64,000 nt of DNA, taken from NCBI GenBank assembly GCA_008508345.1, contig QNGE01000131.1, positions 1-64,000 on the forward strand. The letters run 5' to 3'. The notes below the pieces were generated by a model that ran no database searches, was not told where the DNA came from, and saw only the letters and a list, made by a program, of their open reading frames with translations. The stretch's first letter is position 1. Each line of letters opens with the position of its first letter. A program made the translations under genes and the position numbers. The DNA is from Paragonimus westermani (taxonomy: Eukaryota > Platyhelminthes > Trematoda > Plagiorchiida > Troglotrematidae). Positions 10,144-21,469 of the stretch are shown piece by piece.

Positions 10144-11030
10144 ACGTCACGGCATCGACAGCAGCGTTCGCACACCACTGGGTAACTCTAGTAGTCTTTT
10201 CTTCGATATGTGTGAAAGTCGTGTCACCTACAAGTCAGGAATGTTGCCAGAAATTCTTCAGTCCCGAATACATTCGACAACGCTGGCGTTAGGGAGGTCA
10301 TTCTTCTGATCCTGCACACCAGTCCCTGTTAAGCCGTCTTATATATCTGAAACCAATCGTTCTGACTATGAACGTTCAACTTGCCTTCAGAAAGTGGCCG
10401 CGGTATGCGTCCCGGTACAGACGCCGTTGTGGATAGAGAACGTTAGCAAACATCCGTATTCTCCAAGGATTCTTGTACACTACGACTAAGTTCGGCAAGT
10501 GAACGTTGCACAATCCGATAAATAGTGGAATGACTGGCTGAAGCACCCGAAAGCCATTAAGGCTTTAGTGAATAGAGTAGGTGTCTTACTCCAGCTTTAC
10601 CGTGGTGCTGATCAGACACAGTCACAGCTTCGGCAAAACTTACAAGCAATAAGCAAGGCTAGCGATTTTAGTGCCATTCCTTTTTGTCATCTATCTGGGG
10701 TGTTATATAAGTACAGATTATAGTGACGTACAGACAATTAGATATATACTTCCACCAACCAGTACTATGTTGATCAAAAACACCTGAAACTTCCTTAGGC
10801 AAGTCTCATTCCCTAATTGGTGCGACCAGGGATGAACGTGTCTACGTCCAGAAGCGCGCCAATTCTCCAAAATAATTGAACCAGAAAGCCAAATAATGGA
10901 CAGCTACGTTTGCTGCAAGTAGATTGGTAAAATGTGCTGTAAACGAAGCGTGACAAAAGGTAGGGAAAGATCAACCAGCTAGCAGGTGACCGGAAGTTCT
11001 GGTTATGCCCTCGGATACTCGGAATAAAAA
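10144..11030. other. No recognisable feature
   Basis: This is mixed-composition sequence with only short open frames. It could include the decayed N-terminal part of the copy 1 transposase, but I found no motif to support that. Confidence 0.45.
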
Positions 11031-11320
11031 AACTCAAGCTGTTCGTCTCATGGCTATATCATAACCTTGAGTCACAACTTTTACTACCTCTTCCTTGATA
11101 GACTATCCAGCAACCTCGCGGTATTGTCGAACATTAATCTCATTCTAGACGTCAACTTGGCAGCTCTTAAATCCTCGAAAAAACCGCGCTCAAATATTTT
11201 CCTAGTAAAATATTCCCGTATCTGGGACGAACTCCCGTGCGCAGTTAGAACCAGTAAGAATATACAGTGATTCAAAAGAAACCTAGAAGCTTTCCTAGCA
11301 ATGACAAACGTTATGTCCAT
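11031..11320 (+). pseudogene. C-terminal end of a non-LTR reverse transcriptase (relic)
   Basis: The plus strand reads SHNFYYLFLDRL, then PRSNIFLVKYSRIWDELPCA, VRTSKNIQ stop FKRNLEAFL. The pattern of a basic/aromatic block, then R-x-W-x-x-LP, then a short spacer and F-K-x-x-L marks the extreme C-terminus of CR1/jockey-type reverse transcriptases. Only about 90 codons remain and one stop interrupts them. No upstream RT motifs were found. Confidence 0.5.
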
Positions 11321-11757
11321 TTTCAAGCTGTCTGAGGACGTCACCTCTGAAAACGGACCTCATAACACCTGACGGAAAATCTTCACTGTTGCCGGATGTT
11401 ATGACACACAACCCACCAACCGATCAAAACTACCGTTTTCAGGATGGATCTTGTAGTTTTAGAGTTGTCAGCGAACAACAAAACATGCCTATAGTCAACA
11501 TGTATAAGTGTCAATATGCATGCCCGTTAGTAATAACCTAATCATCTTGATAGGTTCTTACTCTATGCTCATTGGTGGCTTTTATGTCTGCGACGTGAAC
11601 CACCATCCGAAGGTTGAGTATGTTAAAACTGGTAGGAAAACAACTCAACCTGTTTGTCTCATGACTGCAAAATAACCTTGAGTCGCAACTCTCCCTTTCT
11701 CTCCCCTGATAGACCACCAGACAACCTCCCGGTATTGTCAAACATCCTTCTCATTCT
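11031..11757. repeat. Direct repeat pair of about 120 bp
   Basis: The segment at about 11031-11150 recurs at about 11638-11757 in the same orientation, with shared landmarks such as CTCATG...ACCTTGAGTC and GATAGAC...CAACCTC..GGTATTGTC. The copies are roughly 80 percent alike by eye. The first belongs to the non-LTR RT relic; the second is a partial duplicate. Confidence 0.65.
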
Positions 11758-11759
11758 AT

Positions 11760-12671
11760 ATTCCGGCCGTACAGAGATATTTGACATTTGAATCCGGCAG
11801 TTATCGTATACCAGGGGAAACTCATAATCGATCTAGTCCCGTGTTATTTGATAACAGCTGTTCGCCTATGATATATATTTAATCAATTAACACATTGCTA
11901 TAAACGTCACATAGAAAGGTACGCCAGAATATCATATGGTCCATTGTCCGTCCTAGCTCACATAGTCAGTTTTCCGTTCTCCCGTTTATCGCGTGATTCC
12001 GCTCTCCATTCTTGGTATCACTGATATATCCCGCGCGAGTAAACACCCACACCCCACCCGAACACTCAAAATTCCCCAATGGTTGGGCATATCGCGAGCT
12101 CCCCAAAATACCCCGGAATTTGAGCGGAGAATGACTTCCGGAAGAGAGGTCCATGCGTTCTCCTTGAAAGTATAGGTGTCCTCATCTCGCTCCTGTCGTA
12201 AAATTTTCTGCGAATTTTCCCGGGACTATCTACATGGAACGATGATCAAATTCTCCGTCAATACATCCACTCCATCCTCCAAGCACTTATTATTTGGCAC
12301 GACCTTGAGCATCAGGTCAGTGATCACCTTGTGGAGTCCCAATTGATGTAACCGATCAACTATTTTACCGATTTGTGCAGATCTCGAGTACTATCGTCTT
12401 AGAAGTATGTAGCTCGAAGTTTTCTTCCTAAAAGTTGAATTTTCCCCTCATATCATGTCTGTTTTGTCGCCTTATTCACACAGCTGACTCATTGTACAAT
12501 TTTCAAATTTCGAGTTCAACTGTGTATATGCTTAAAAATTTGTACGTTGATCACGCTCTCCTTGGCGTGTTTCTCACAAATGCATCGAACAGCTTGCCAT
12601 TATTATTATTTTCTTTGTATGCACTTTATCAACAACAACCAGACCTTCATACCTGGGATATACATTCGGCT
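11760..12671. other. No recognisable feature
   Basis: AT-rich sequence with short open frames only and no motif, terminal repeat or tandem array that I recognise. Confidence 0.5.
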
Positions 12672-12992
12672 CTACAACCTGAAATCCGTGTGAATGTACC
12701 AGGTTTGGGTTCTGGATTTCATATTCTTTGGTGCGATAATGTTATCCCTGGAGGCTCTACATCTGTAGTCTGCAAAACTATAATATGCTGTCATATCAAC
12801 GGGATAAATATGCATTACCTTTTGGAAGGTTTTGTTCGCCGTGTACAATGTGCCCATTTTGCACTGCACTCCCATACGGACAGCACGGCGGTTGTTCTGC
12901 TCCTCTATGGTTCTTAGGACTTGCAGCTCTCTGAGGAATGTTAATGAAATGGATTGTGCAAGTCTTCTACATACTTTCCAAACTTTCGGCAT
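12672..12992 (-). pseudogene. Possible fragment of the DUF4806-type ORF
   Basis: A 106-codon open frame reads LREIQ-like LRELQVLRTIEEQNNRR, then GTLYTANKTFQKVMHIYPVD. A helical LR..LRTIEEQ segment followed by a hydrophobic-proline step would fit the stretch just before DUF4806 in the second ORF of the transposon seen at 22.3-23.0 kb. The conserved G-G...NW.G core was not found, so the call is weak. It may be an unrelated open frame. Confidence 0.25.
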
Positions 12993-14163
12993 TCCACTTT
13001 GAATATCCTTCTAAATGTGCTTCCATTTTTCACCTGGATGCTGATTCCACGTATGAATGTGATTTGCCGATAATGGCCTATTTAATTACTATGTGATATC
13101 CGATGTTATGACGCGTTTTTTATGTCTGACTCCAAAATATTGTTTGTATCATTTTATTAAAACTTCAGATCACATTCATTCCATGGGACTTTCCACTTGA
13201 TCATGTACGGAAGGAAACTAACTCCCGCAATAATGGCGCGGAAGAAGTGCACAAGGGAGTGTGTAGAAAAGCAGTCTGATTGGAGAGAAGTGCGTAACCG
13301 GCGTTATAGCCTCATAAGCCCTCTTTCGAAGGGTAGCGGCCGTTTAACCGTAGCCTGAGCATATGTGAGCGTCCGTGTGGGACACTTTATCCGCTTCTGC
13401 CGGCCTCAGGTCGGTGGCCGTTGAACCGCCCTTGCTCTCGGAATTTCTGGGGGTGAGTTGTAGTTTTACACACTTAAAAATTTGGGGTTACGGATTAAAA
13501 GAGGAATTAGACGAAATGAACCCAATCCGGCCGAGGAAAGAGAGGCTGGAATGAGCGAAGTGTGAACCTCAAGGCTCAAAAATGTTTGGATGCATAGGGT
13601 GAACCCAGCGAATACTCAGAGCACAAACCCATTTTCAACTAATATTCCCGTTCTTTCCGTCAAGCGGCCACTCGGGTTAAAAAGGCGTCGTGTTCACAGC
13701 GAACGCGTTTGCCACACCGTTTACTTCGACCAACCACACATGGAGGTTGTGCGAACCAATAACAACGCAGCACGATGCACGCTGACCTCCGCTATACTCA
13801 CTTGTATTTCCGCCGATTATTAGCCCGGCGCGTACCCTGATCGGACCTATATCCCCCTTCTCATCTGCAACCATATAACCTGACCACCCGTGATCTGTCT
13901 GCAGATGCTACTGGAGTGAAAACAATGTGTGTAATGCGGAGAAGTAGCATTTATTGCGAAACGCTGATGGACACTCAGGTCAAATGCGTCCGTTTCGTCT
14001 GGGTCCACGATAAATTTCTTCTCCTGGAGAAGTAAGAATGTCACTACGTTACCGCTAGCTTACCAGGTTGATATCCTCAAGGTCTTGCTCGGACGCATGT
14101 CGAATGGACCGTTTATCCTGTGCGCAATGTAACTACCCTTCACAGCGTTCATTGACCACGCTG
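12993..14163. other. No recognisable feature
   Basis: No motif-bearing open frame was seen. A minus-strand frame at 13847-14044 is open for 65 codons but has no family signature. The segment lies downstream of the copy 2 DUF4806-like frame. Confidence 0.45.
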
Positions 14164-14840
14164 TCAGGGGTGGACGCATATCCCGTCCTGCCATGTACTT
14201 GTCCTGGTTACGTGAACAGATGAAGTTATATGGCAGACCGTACCTATTAAAAGTGATTTCAGCTGTGTGCGCCTGAATGCAAATGCGTCCTGTGCACCAG
14301 AATAGGTAATTTGTGCAGTGACCACCCTTGTCATCAATCGTTCCATCATATTACAAAGAAGAGCTGCAGCACCAGGGGCACTGATACTCTGGAAATAATC
14401 AGCCTGAAATGACCTCAAACGGTCAGCAATCTCACCGCTCACCATAGCGGTCTGAAATTTGCACTGCAACACTTTTCTATCAACATTTCTCAACTGTGTT
14501 ACTGAGGCCACGTGTAAAGGTAAACACGGCTTCTTTATTTGTTAATCGCGGTAGTTTGACAGTCAACCGTTCCATGGTTGTCTGTAATGTGTTCATTTGC
14601 ACAGTGATACCGTGAGCTACCTCTGAGGAAGTGTCTCATGTGAAAACACGCTCCGCTACCATTCAGAGCGTTCAGAAAAGATAAAGGGGTCTCCTGTGAA
14701 TCAATCTTAGTGACTTTTCCCTCTAAGCAACCTCCTGCAATTAATTGATTTAGAGGTACGGTTTCTTCACCACTATCGTCGTTGATGATGGTTTGTGCAC
14801 CGTAAGTATTGCAGCCGATTAGTCTTGGATAGTCCATTGT
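14164..14840 (-). pseudogene. DUF4806-like ORF, copy 2
   Basis: The frame at 14164-14511 reads FQTAMVSGEIADRLRSFQAD, then APGAAALLCNMMERLMTRVV, then TAQITYSGAQDAFAFRRTQL. This has the DUF4806 layout: a gating helix, a run of hydrophobic helix carrying M..LMT, an aromatic-Gly strand, then K/A-F-R.L. It is more diverged than copy 3. An upstream open piece at 14535-14837 (PRLIGCNTYGAQTI) is probably the N-terminal part. The function of DUF4806 proteins is not established. Position next to a transposase suggests an accessory protein of the element. Confidence 0.42.
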
Positions 14841-15389
14841 GGAACTACATGACGGAACTTAATAACTCACTGGGGTAGGTCCACACTTCCGTCCTTTTGC
14901 ACTGCTGCCCTCTCGACTTCCGCTGTACGTGAAACTTGGCCGTTCACTGATAACTGATTAACAAATAGCAACAATCAACTTACATTGGACGTTAGGGGGT
15001 TACCCCATGTTGACTGTGTCGCCGCTGGAGGAGTAAAAAGAACATTCACAGAGTGTGTGAGAGAGAAATAGACGGTGAACACGATCGCTCACTTCGGTTA
15101 CCTGAAATATGAGCATGGACGGTGAGATGCCATACACCCAAAAGTCAACATTAACCTTGAAAATTTTACAATACAGAATTCATTGGTTAGCACTAACGTT
15201 GGTAATGTCCATAATAAGGTGTGGTAGCTTGTGTGCAATGTTTACTTTATTGGGGCTAACTTTTGAAAGAAATGAACCGTTAAGGGGTAAATTCTGTTTG
15301 TGCATCCGTTGGTGTGGCCTTCAACATGCAGTGGCCGATCATTATTAATCACTTTGGCTATATTACACACTTCTTTCTATCTGCGGTAT

Positions 15390-16548
15390 AACTTGGCAAC
15401 CGGATTACATGGGGAGTGTAGAGTACGTTTGATGTGGTAAATGTACGACTCGGAGGGGAAGGCTGGAAACCTGTCAAGTTTTTAATGATGTCCGACGTGG
15501 TCCGCCAAATGTACGAGTGAATGCACTCTTTATGTCATTTCCCCTGCTTCATATATATGGAAGAACCCGTAAAAGAAGTTACACAGGCATGAATTTCCAT
15601 ACCCAAGTAAAGGCCCCCAGAAAATAGGATGAGCGAGGATATAGATGTCAACGAATTAGTCCGGAATGTTGGAATAATTCTCATGAGGCACGGTTCCCTT
15701 CAATACCCACGGTCCGATATACAGAATAAACTGCCTGAACGCAAAGGCTATCCAATTTCTGAACCGCGACTATCCTCGGCACACCCTTGGGAGGTCGTCT
15801 TTATGTAGGCGGCAACATGCGATTGTGCATGAACGAACGTTCTCAACCGTGTCCATCTCCAAACGCACGCTTTTGTTATACGTGGATTCAAGCCACAAGG
15901 ACATCAGCTTGCGCATACACCAAGACAAACGGAGTGTATGTAGTCGTATGAAACATGGCATATCACATCCAACGGCAGAGCTTCGACTTGAGATTTTCTG
16001 TGTCTCCTGCCACACTGGAAAGAGTTGTTTGCAACATTGGGGAAGTCTGTTAAAAGATAAGTAACTTTGTGGTCAATGTAGACACCTTTCTGCGTACAGC
16101 GGTTAAACTGGCACATACAGTAGGCTCTGATTTCCGTTTTCCGAAGGTTTCAGCCGGTGTCACAAATACTGTTGCTGATAACACGCTTCTTAGGCTCAGG
16201 GTTACCGACAGTAACGCCATGAGATATCAGATTAGAAAGTTCAGTTACCAAGTCAGACAGATATTTGTTCACATTCCAAGGTTTGCTGCGATCAACATAA
16301 ACGCCAAACATGAGGTGGTGGCTGCCGACGGTATAACTAATCCGCAAAGTACGGGCCTTTACGGCAACTTCGAATACCGTCAATGTGAAACTGAATGGCA
16401 ACGTCATCAGCATTCATCAGTGATGTGTCATACGGCATGCATAACAGGACAGTTTGCGAACCAAAATGAGCAAACTGTCCACCAGATATTGATTTCGAAG
16501 GACAATTACGGGGTGTACTCATCAAAGAACAAACGTCAGTTGACATAG
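15390..16548 (-). pseudogene. CACTA-like transposase, copy 2
   Basis: The blocks in order are: AIQFHIDGIRSCRKGPYFAD (about 16340-16400), VYVDRSKPWNVNKYLSDLV and TELSNLISHGVTVGN (about 16195-16300), FNRCTQKGVYIDHKVTY (about 16050-16110), and DVICHVSYDYIHSVCLGV (about 15910-15970). These are followed by FAFRQFILYIGPWVLKGTVP, RVHSLVHLADHVGHH and HIKRTLHSPCNPVAKLYRR (15.39-15.74 kb). The YDYIHSVCLGV block corresponds to DYMHLVCLGV of copy 3 and looks like the conserved Asp-x-x-His motif of the Tnp2-type DDE transposases. Several frameshifts and stops interrupt the frame. Confidence 0.65.
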
Positions 16549-17669
16549 TTCTCCCCTAAGGATTGATTATTCCTGAGAATGCTGTAACTGCTTTTCTGGG
16601 AAATCTCACATTCTGACACCCATTCCTTCAAAATTTCTATCACGTTGGATACCACTCCACATGTCCCTGCGGTTGACCAATGGCTAGTACCTGTGTCATT
16701 GAGAACATCGTCACCTAAAGAGAGAATGTAGCACTTTCTCCCTGTATTGTCCTAAGGATACCACTTTCAGACCGATCACTGGAGTACAATGTTAAAATGT
16801 ATCGCCGCTTCCAACGATTGACAGTCGTCTTTGATGGCAGTTGTATTGAACTCTCTTATGTTCGTCGAGTTCGGCACATTCCTAACTTGCTCTAATGAAC
16901 AACAGGATAGTGCATGTGAACTGCAGCACAACGCACTGTCGTACAACAACCCAAGCCCGATCAAGTTGTTTAAGGATCGCGATTCTCTACCGAACGCAGT
17001 CAATGCACACCACACTGGTAAACTGGGACACAAATAAGCTATATGGGGACATTCTCAAAGATGCGGCGTACACAATCATTCCTGTTTATGCATATTCTCC
17101 TCTCTGCCTTCACATGATTGTGTGTAGTGTTAACATGTAGCGCTTGAGAAATCACGCCCCAAAGACGGTGAACGCACAGTATGCAACTCACCTGGGTAAT
17201 ACAATCCTCGGGGTTTACCAAAAACCGGTGTATGTATTCATTAGAAGTAGTCCGCGTCGACAAATTTATCCACGCACAATTGAATGCGTCATTCGGCTCC
17301 GACCACACCTACGCCACATGGCTCAACGACTGCATCCAATTCAAAAAACCCACACGTATCAATCAGTCCCCATCACCCCGCATCTTCAAGCTTCGCACGA
17401 TGAGATTACAGCACCTTGATTAATAACCTCAGTGACATCGTGCAGCAGCCATACTTAGGTGGCAACATGCAATCAATCACAATTCAGCAGCGTACTTACT
17501 CTGATTTCACATTTTTTACGCAAAATTTTCCGCCGATTTTGATCATTGGGATCCAATGAGTAATGAAGTTTAGGTATGAAATACGTTTAAACGGTGTTTT
17601 AAGCGAAAGGATTGGGGGTATATAAGAAGTGTGATGGCCCTTTTAGAGCTACTCTTCCAAAACCCGTGC
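16549..17669. other. Unassigned sequence upstream of CACTA-like copy 2
   Basis: Overlapping short open frames occur on both strands (for example about 17039-17308 minus). I recognise no motif. By position it could hold the decayed 5' part of copy 2, but the sequence does not show it. Confidence 0.4.
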
Positions 17670-17673
17670 AGCT

Positions 17674-17969
17674 TGTTGGAATTAATTCAACAAAATAATA
17701 CCCATTCGGTATCCACTATCGATAACCGATCGACGATGAAAAACAGAGACAGCGCATTAACCCCGTTTATTACTGTCGGCCCTGGAAAATAGAGCTTACA
17801 GAGGAACACGTCGAGCTAGCGAAGCACGGAGCGGGCTACGATTCTAGCCCAGGGATGGATGTTATAAGATGGATAGCTTGGCTAAAACAAAAATGGGTGA
17901 AAAACCAAAATCATTAAAAAGGCAGTAATGAATGCGACTATCAAAATATTGTTCATCGTAGTCGCTGCA
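17674..17969 (+). repeat. Solo-LTR-like element, family A, with 4-bp target duplication AGCT
   Basis: This 296-bp unit starts TGTTGGAATTAATTCAACA and ends GTAGTCGCTGCA. It is flanked by AGCT at 17670-17673 and again at 17970-17973. The same unit occurs at 28680-28977 (plus) and 36896-37188 (minus). There is no coding sequence. TG...CA termini and a 4-bp duplication fit a solo LTR. Both ends also contain palindromes, so a hairpin-ended non-autonomous element is an alternative. Confidence 0.85.
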
Positions 17970-18229
17970 AGCTCTACAGACGATTAATTGTCTGGTCAAT
18001 TGACCATCCGAAGTGATGGCAGCAGCCGCCTCTGATGTGGGTGTTCTGGTTGGTTCATTCGGGGAAATTGGTGCCTTTGTAGTGGATATAAACACCATGG
18101 AATTGCTAGAGTATGAACGAGGAGCCGAAAGATGATGGAAACAAAAGAAAATGGGTCACAGTAGTTCATGACGTTACGTTGGTTTAGAAATTCCACTGCA
18201 CTGAACGAGGTATCCAATAGATACCATCC

Positions 18230-18500
18230 GCAGTGTTGCTCCTAGGAAATTTTTGCCGAAATATACGGTTGGTTCCGTTGGTAATCAACTCTCCTGTACA
18301 AGAACGACACGGAACGCAGAGAAGACGCATGGCTCACGACAACGAAGGTAAATTATTTTCATTGATTATCGAGCCAATCGATTAACTTCGTTCAAACATG
18401 GAGTGTACATATGAGTTGCAGAAAGGCGAAGTGAGTGAATATTAGAAAGTATGGAGCACGGAATGTTATACAGAACGCTACACTCTCTAGAGAGCATAAA
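18230..18500. repeat. Left member of a diverged direct repeat flanking the third gypsy element
   Basis: Blocks such as GCCGAAatatACGGTtg..TTCCG and CATTGATT..(G)TTAAC.TCGTTCAAACAT, followed by GTGTACAyATGA, recur in the same order at about 21470-21740. Similarity is roughly 60-65 percent by eye over about 270 bp. The pair brackets the gypsy remnant at 18622-21300 and the LTR fragment at 18572-18621. Confidence 0.45.
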
Positions 18501-18571
18501 TAAGGACTTTTACGTTAGCATGGAGTTTGAGGTCTGCATTGATGCATGACGTCGTTCTCGCAAACTGGAAG

Positions 18572-18621
18572 TGTAACGCGTAATCGAAACCAGCGGTCGC
18601 GCACTGATTGAATTTGAGTTG
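18572..18621 (+). repeat. 5' fragment of a TRIM-family LTR, interrupted by a gypsy LTR
   Basis: The first 50 bases (TGTAACGCGTAATCGAAACC onward) match the start of the 286-bp LTRs at 53205 and 53791, up to ...TTGAGTTG. The sequence then switches abruptly to the gypsy LTR at 18622, so the gypsy element inserted into this LTR. Confidence 0.75.
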
Positions 18622-18999
18622 TGTAATAGCACGCAGTGCGCCGCCATTTTGTTTTGCCACATATACTCCCTTCCGTTTCCTTCCAGGTCCTCAAAAACGC
18701 GGACTTGCCGCGTCCGTGGACTGGGCTGGGGAAGTTGACCAACCGGAGGCTAAGGTCAGCGGTCAGTGAACATGGAACCACTCCTGATTGATGTTTTTCT
18801 TAACCGTGGGGTCCCCTATATATATGGACGAGGACACGGTGTGAATGGAACCTCCTTCGGTATCTGTGTTGTGTGAATACACCTTCCTCGTTGCCTTGTG
18901 ACTTCTCTTTTTGTGTGAGGTAGACCCTATTGTGCATCGATTACGAATGTTGAACATTGTGTGTTTTGTCGCTCGTGTCTCACATATTGGAATATTACA
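18622..18999 (+). repeat. 5' LTR of the third gypsy family
   Basis: This 378-bp unit starts TGTAATAGCACGCAG and ends GGAATATTACA just before the primer-binding site. TGTAA and TTACA form the inverted termini. A TATA-like CCCTATATATATGG lies at about 18811-18824. A solo copy is at 36178-36558. Confidence 0.85.
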
Positions 19000-19003
19000 A
19001 TTT

Positions 19004-19021
19004 TGGCACCCACAGTGGGAC
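19004..19021 (+). other. Primer-binding site of the third gypsy family
   Basis: TGGCACCCACAGTGGGAC begins 5 bases inside the LTR and starts with TGG, as expected for pairing to a tRNA CCA end. It contains the near palindrome CCCACAGTGGG. Confidence 0.7.
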
Positions 19022-19034
19022 AGATTTCCCAAAT

Positions 19035-19820
19035 AATGCTCAGTTCATCGGGTACCGTAGAGATGCCGAAACTTGTTCGAGTGGCCGAGAAACTGCGTTT
19101 CGGACAGCGGACATGCATTTCGTGTTTGACAGGCGCATGGACTCCCAGCACCGGAGAAATACGCTACTGGAGAGGACTTTCATATTTGGAAGGCCCAGGT
19201 ACGCTGCCACGTGCGGCATTTTAACTCAGAACAGCAGGTGGACATCGTACTGACTTTGATGTTTCGCGTGTCTTACTGCAAAATTGTTGACTTTGATATT
19301 AGGGAGAATCTTTAGGACCTATTCCATTTTCTATGGCGGAGGATCGCAGGCCTGCGTCCTGCAGTTGAATATTGGAAGGAATTTCATAAAAGATGCCAGC
19401 ATGGTACGGAAAGATTGATGGATTATATGCAGCAGGTGTGGGGAATCGCGAGGATGAGTTTTGTGGAAGAGACAAAAGAGCAAAAAAAGCCGTATTCTGG
19501 AGAGGTTTTTTGAAGGGATCCGACAACCGCAGTGTCAGCGTGAATTTCTTCTCCGCTCCACTGAAAATTTGACTGAGTCTGACAAGCTGGCTGAATTGTT
19601 GGACCAGGCGGAATGTGTAGAGTCCGCTGATGAACAGTTCACTCGTGCGACTCAGAGGTCTATTGCTAATTGAGAGCAGGGTCGGTTGGTCCGCGGAAGC
19701 GCTTACAAAAGGGCGAAGACTGTGCACAGCGGAAGTTCCAATGAACGGGCAACCCGACTGGCGAAGATGCTTCACTTGTGGCCGGCATGGACACGGGGCG
19801 CGTTGGTGCTATTATCCACC
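19035..19820 (+). pseudogene. Gag of the third gypsy family
   Basis: The first in-frame Met codon after the primer-binding site lies near 19036 (MLSSSGTVEMPKLV). The capsid-like part EYWKEFHKRCQHGTERLMDY (about 19367-19430) has the retrotransposon-gag wording in which a helix with R-x-G-E-x-L precedes an aromatic pair. A frameshift leads to RQPQCQREFLLRSTENLTES and ADEQFTRATQ. A zinc knuckle, CFTCGRHGHGARWC (CX2CX4HX4C), lies at about 19770-19811. Stops at several points show decay. Confidence 0.72.
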
Positions 19821-19924
19821 CGGAAGTGTACACATGTCAGTAAGTCCCCAGTACGCCAGTCGCGTATTTCTTTTGCTTCTAAATGTGAGGATACAGCTGT
19901 TGTATTATGCCCTGTTCTGTAAGC

Positions 19925-20396
19925 AAAAGTTGGCGGTCGTGACTTTGAATGTCTGCCAGGTTCCGGGTCCGTATGCAGCCTGCTTGATAATGAGACATAC
20001 ACCACCTGTCAGTTTGATACAATAGCGTTGCCTGTCTGTCAGGTTTTGGCCGTGAATGGACAACCGATACATATATTGGCGTGTGTTCGCGGAACAGTGC
20101 AGATAGGAAAGTGGACATATACAATGAAGTTCTTGGTTGTGCCGAAGCTACCGTTTCATGTCATTTTGAGCAGTAACTATTTGCTAGCCATGCAATGTAT
20201 CCTGGACCTACCTAACCGGGCCTTACGCGTATATGGCGAGCGTTTTTCGTTGGAACCTGTGTACAAAACACTATCAGGCGTTGTGGCGGTCCGTCAAGGA
20301 CAGCATGTAACTAAGGGGGAAATGCACGTCGAGTTCGAATGGCAGAAATTCACATCTCCCAGCAAACCTAGCACAAAAAGTACGGGAAGTAATTGA
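19925..20396 (+). pseudogene. Aspartic protease of the third gypsy family, active-site Asp lost
   Basis: The plus strand reads FECLPGSGSVCSLLDNETY where a retropepsin has D-S/T-G-S, so the catalytic Asp is replaced by Gly. It is followed after a frame change by CQVLAVNGQPIHILACVRGT, WTYTMKFLVVPKLPFHVILS and SNYLLAMQCILDLPNRALRV, the flap and C-terminal strands (the family has ILG.D.L). Length and order are normal. The domain would process the gag-pol polyprotein. Confidence 0.7.
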
Positions 20397-20414
20397 AGAG
20401 CACCAGGCGACATT

Positions 20415-21240
20415 ATGGTGGGAAGGACAACCGCCTGGAGGCACCCACTTTTGCGACATAGAATTGACACAAGGGAGGCACACCCGATCCGGCAAGCAGC
20501 TCGTCGCTTACCAGTCCATCTTCAGCGCTGGGTGGAACAATTATTAGCAGACATGTTGGAGAAAGGCGTTGTTCGGCCGTCACCATCTCCACGGATGCCT
20601 CCGGTAGTATTAGTCAGGAAAAAGGATGGCTTCTTAAGATTATGTATCGGCTATCGCCAGTTAAACACGGTAACCAATAACGATTCGTTCCCACTACCAC
20701 GTATCAATGCCACTATTGATGCTCTTTCAGGCACCGAGTGGTTTAGTATCCTTGATTTGTCCTCTGGTTACTGGTTGGTGGAAGTGGAGCCCAGCGATCG
20801 CCTGAAAACCGCGTTTGTGGTACCCTCTGGTCTGTACAAGTTTGAAACCATGCCATTTTGGTTGGAGAATGTCCCGGTCACCTTTCAAAAATTGATGCAA
20901 CAGGTGCTCGGAGACCTTATTACGGAACAGTGTCTGGTTTACTTAGATGACGTCACTGTACACGGACGTATCGCTGATGAACATTTGCATAAACTCTCCA
21001 ACGTCCTTTCAAGACTAGCGGAGGCTGGACTGAAATTGAATCCAGCCAAGTGTTCGTTTATGCGGACCGAAGTAAAATATTTGGCACGCGTCATTTCACA
21101 ATCCAGTGTGAGCTGTGATCCCGAAAAGCTGAGAGTGTTGAGGAAATTCGTAGTTTCCTTGGGCTGGCTTCTTATTAATGATGGTTAGTTCGCCGCTTTT
21201 CTCACATAGATAAACCCCTAAAATTGTTGACGGGGAAGAG
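20415..21240 (+). pseudogene. Reverse transcriptase of the third gypsy family
   Basis: An open frame of about 257 codons contains HPIRQAARRLPVHLQ, GVVRPSPSPRMPPVVLVRKK, LRLCIGYRQLNTVTNNDSFP and WFSILDLSSGYWLVEV (motif A Asp present). TAFVVPSGLYKFETMPF, VTFQKLMQQVL and CLVYLDDVTVHG (motif C intact) follow. The palm and active-site residues are all present, so this is the best preserved enzyme of the element. After 21188 the frame breaks, and HIDKPLKLLTGKR of the connection appears in another frame. The upstream part is cut off by a stop from the protease. Confidence 0.88.
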
Positions 21241-21469
21241 ACAAGTGTTGCCCGTCACGATGAGACTGGACCTTGACGTGGTGTGACGGCTTTCGCATCC
21301 TGATGACCTTTCGGGCTAAACTGGATAGAGTCACTCGTACCAGGCAGGCCAGTTGGTTTAGTGTTCCATTACACTAAATGAGGATTCTCACCTATACTAC
21401 TTGTCGTGTATCCCCCAGATAGTCTCGATGTCACGACCAAGATAATTCCAAAGTGAGATAATTAAATAA

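Larger units (their letters stand above)
14164..16548 (-). mobile_element. CACTA-like DNA transposon remnant, copy 2
   Basis: On the minus strand the transposase (16548-15390) is followed by a DUF4806-like ORF (about 14840-14164). This reproduces the gene order of copy 3 at 22294-24330. Frames are broken. I saw no terminal inverted repeats. The element may extend to about 17.3 kb, where no motif could be confirmed. Confidence 0.58.
18622..21300 (+). mobile_element. Third Ty3/gypsy family, 3'-truncated
   Basis: The plus-strand order is LTR (18622-18999), primer-binding site (19004-19021), gag with zinc knuckle, protease and reverse transcriptase with intact YLDD. A decayed connection region (HIDKPLKLLTGKR) lies near 21190-21240. 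No RNase H, integrase or 3' LTR is recognisable, so the 3' half is lost. The LTR identity is supported by a solo copy of the same 378-381 bp unit at 36178-36558. Confidence 0.85.

Noticed and set aside
13590..14044. Open frames on both strands near 13.6-14.0 kb
   Set aside because: I tried to fit them to the transposase or DUF4806 proteins but no conserved block matched.
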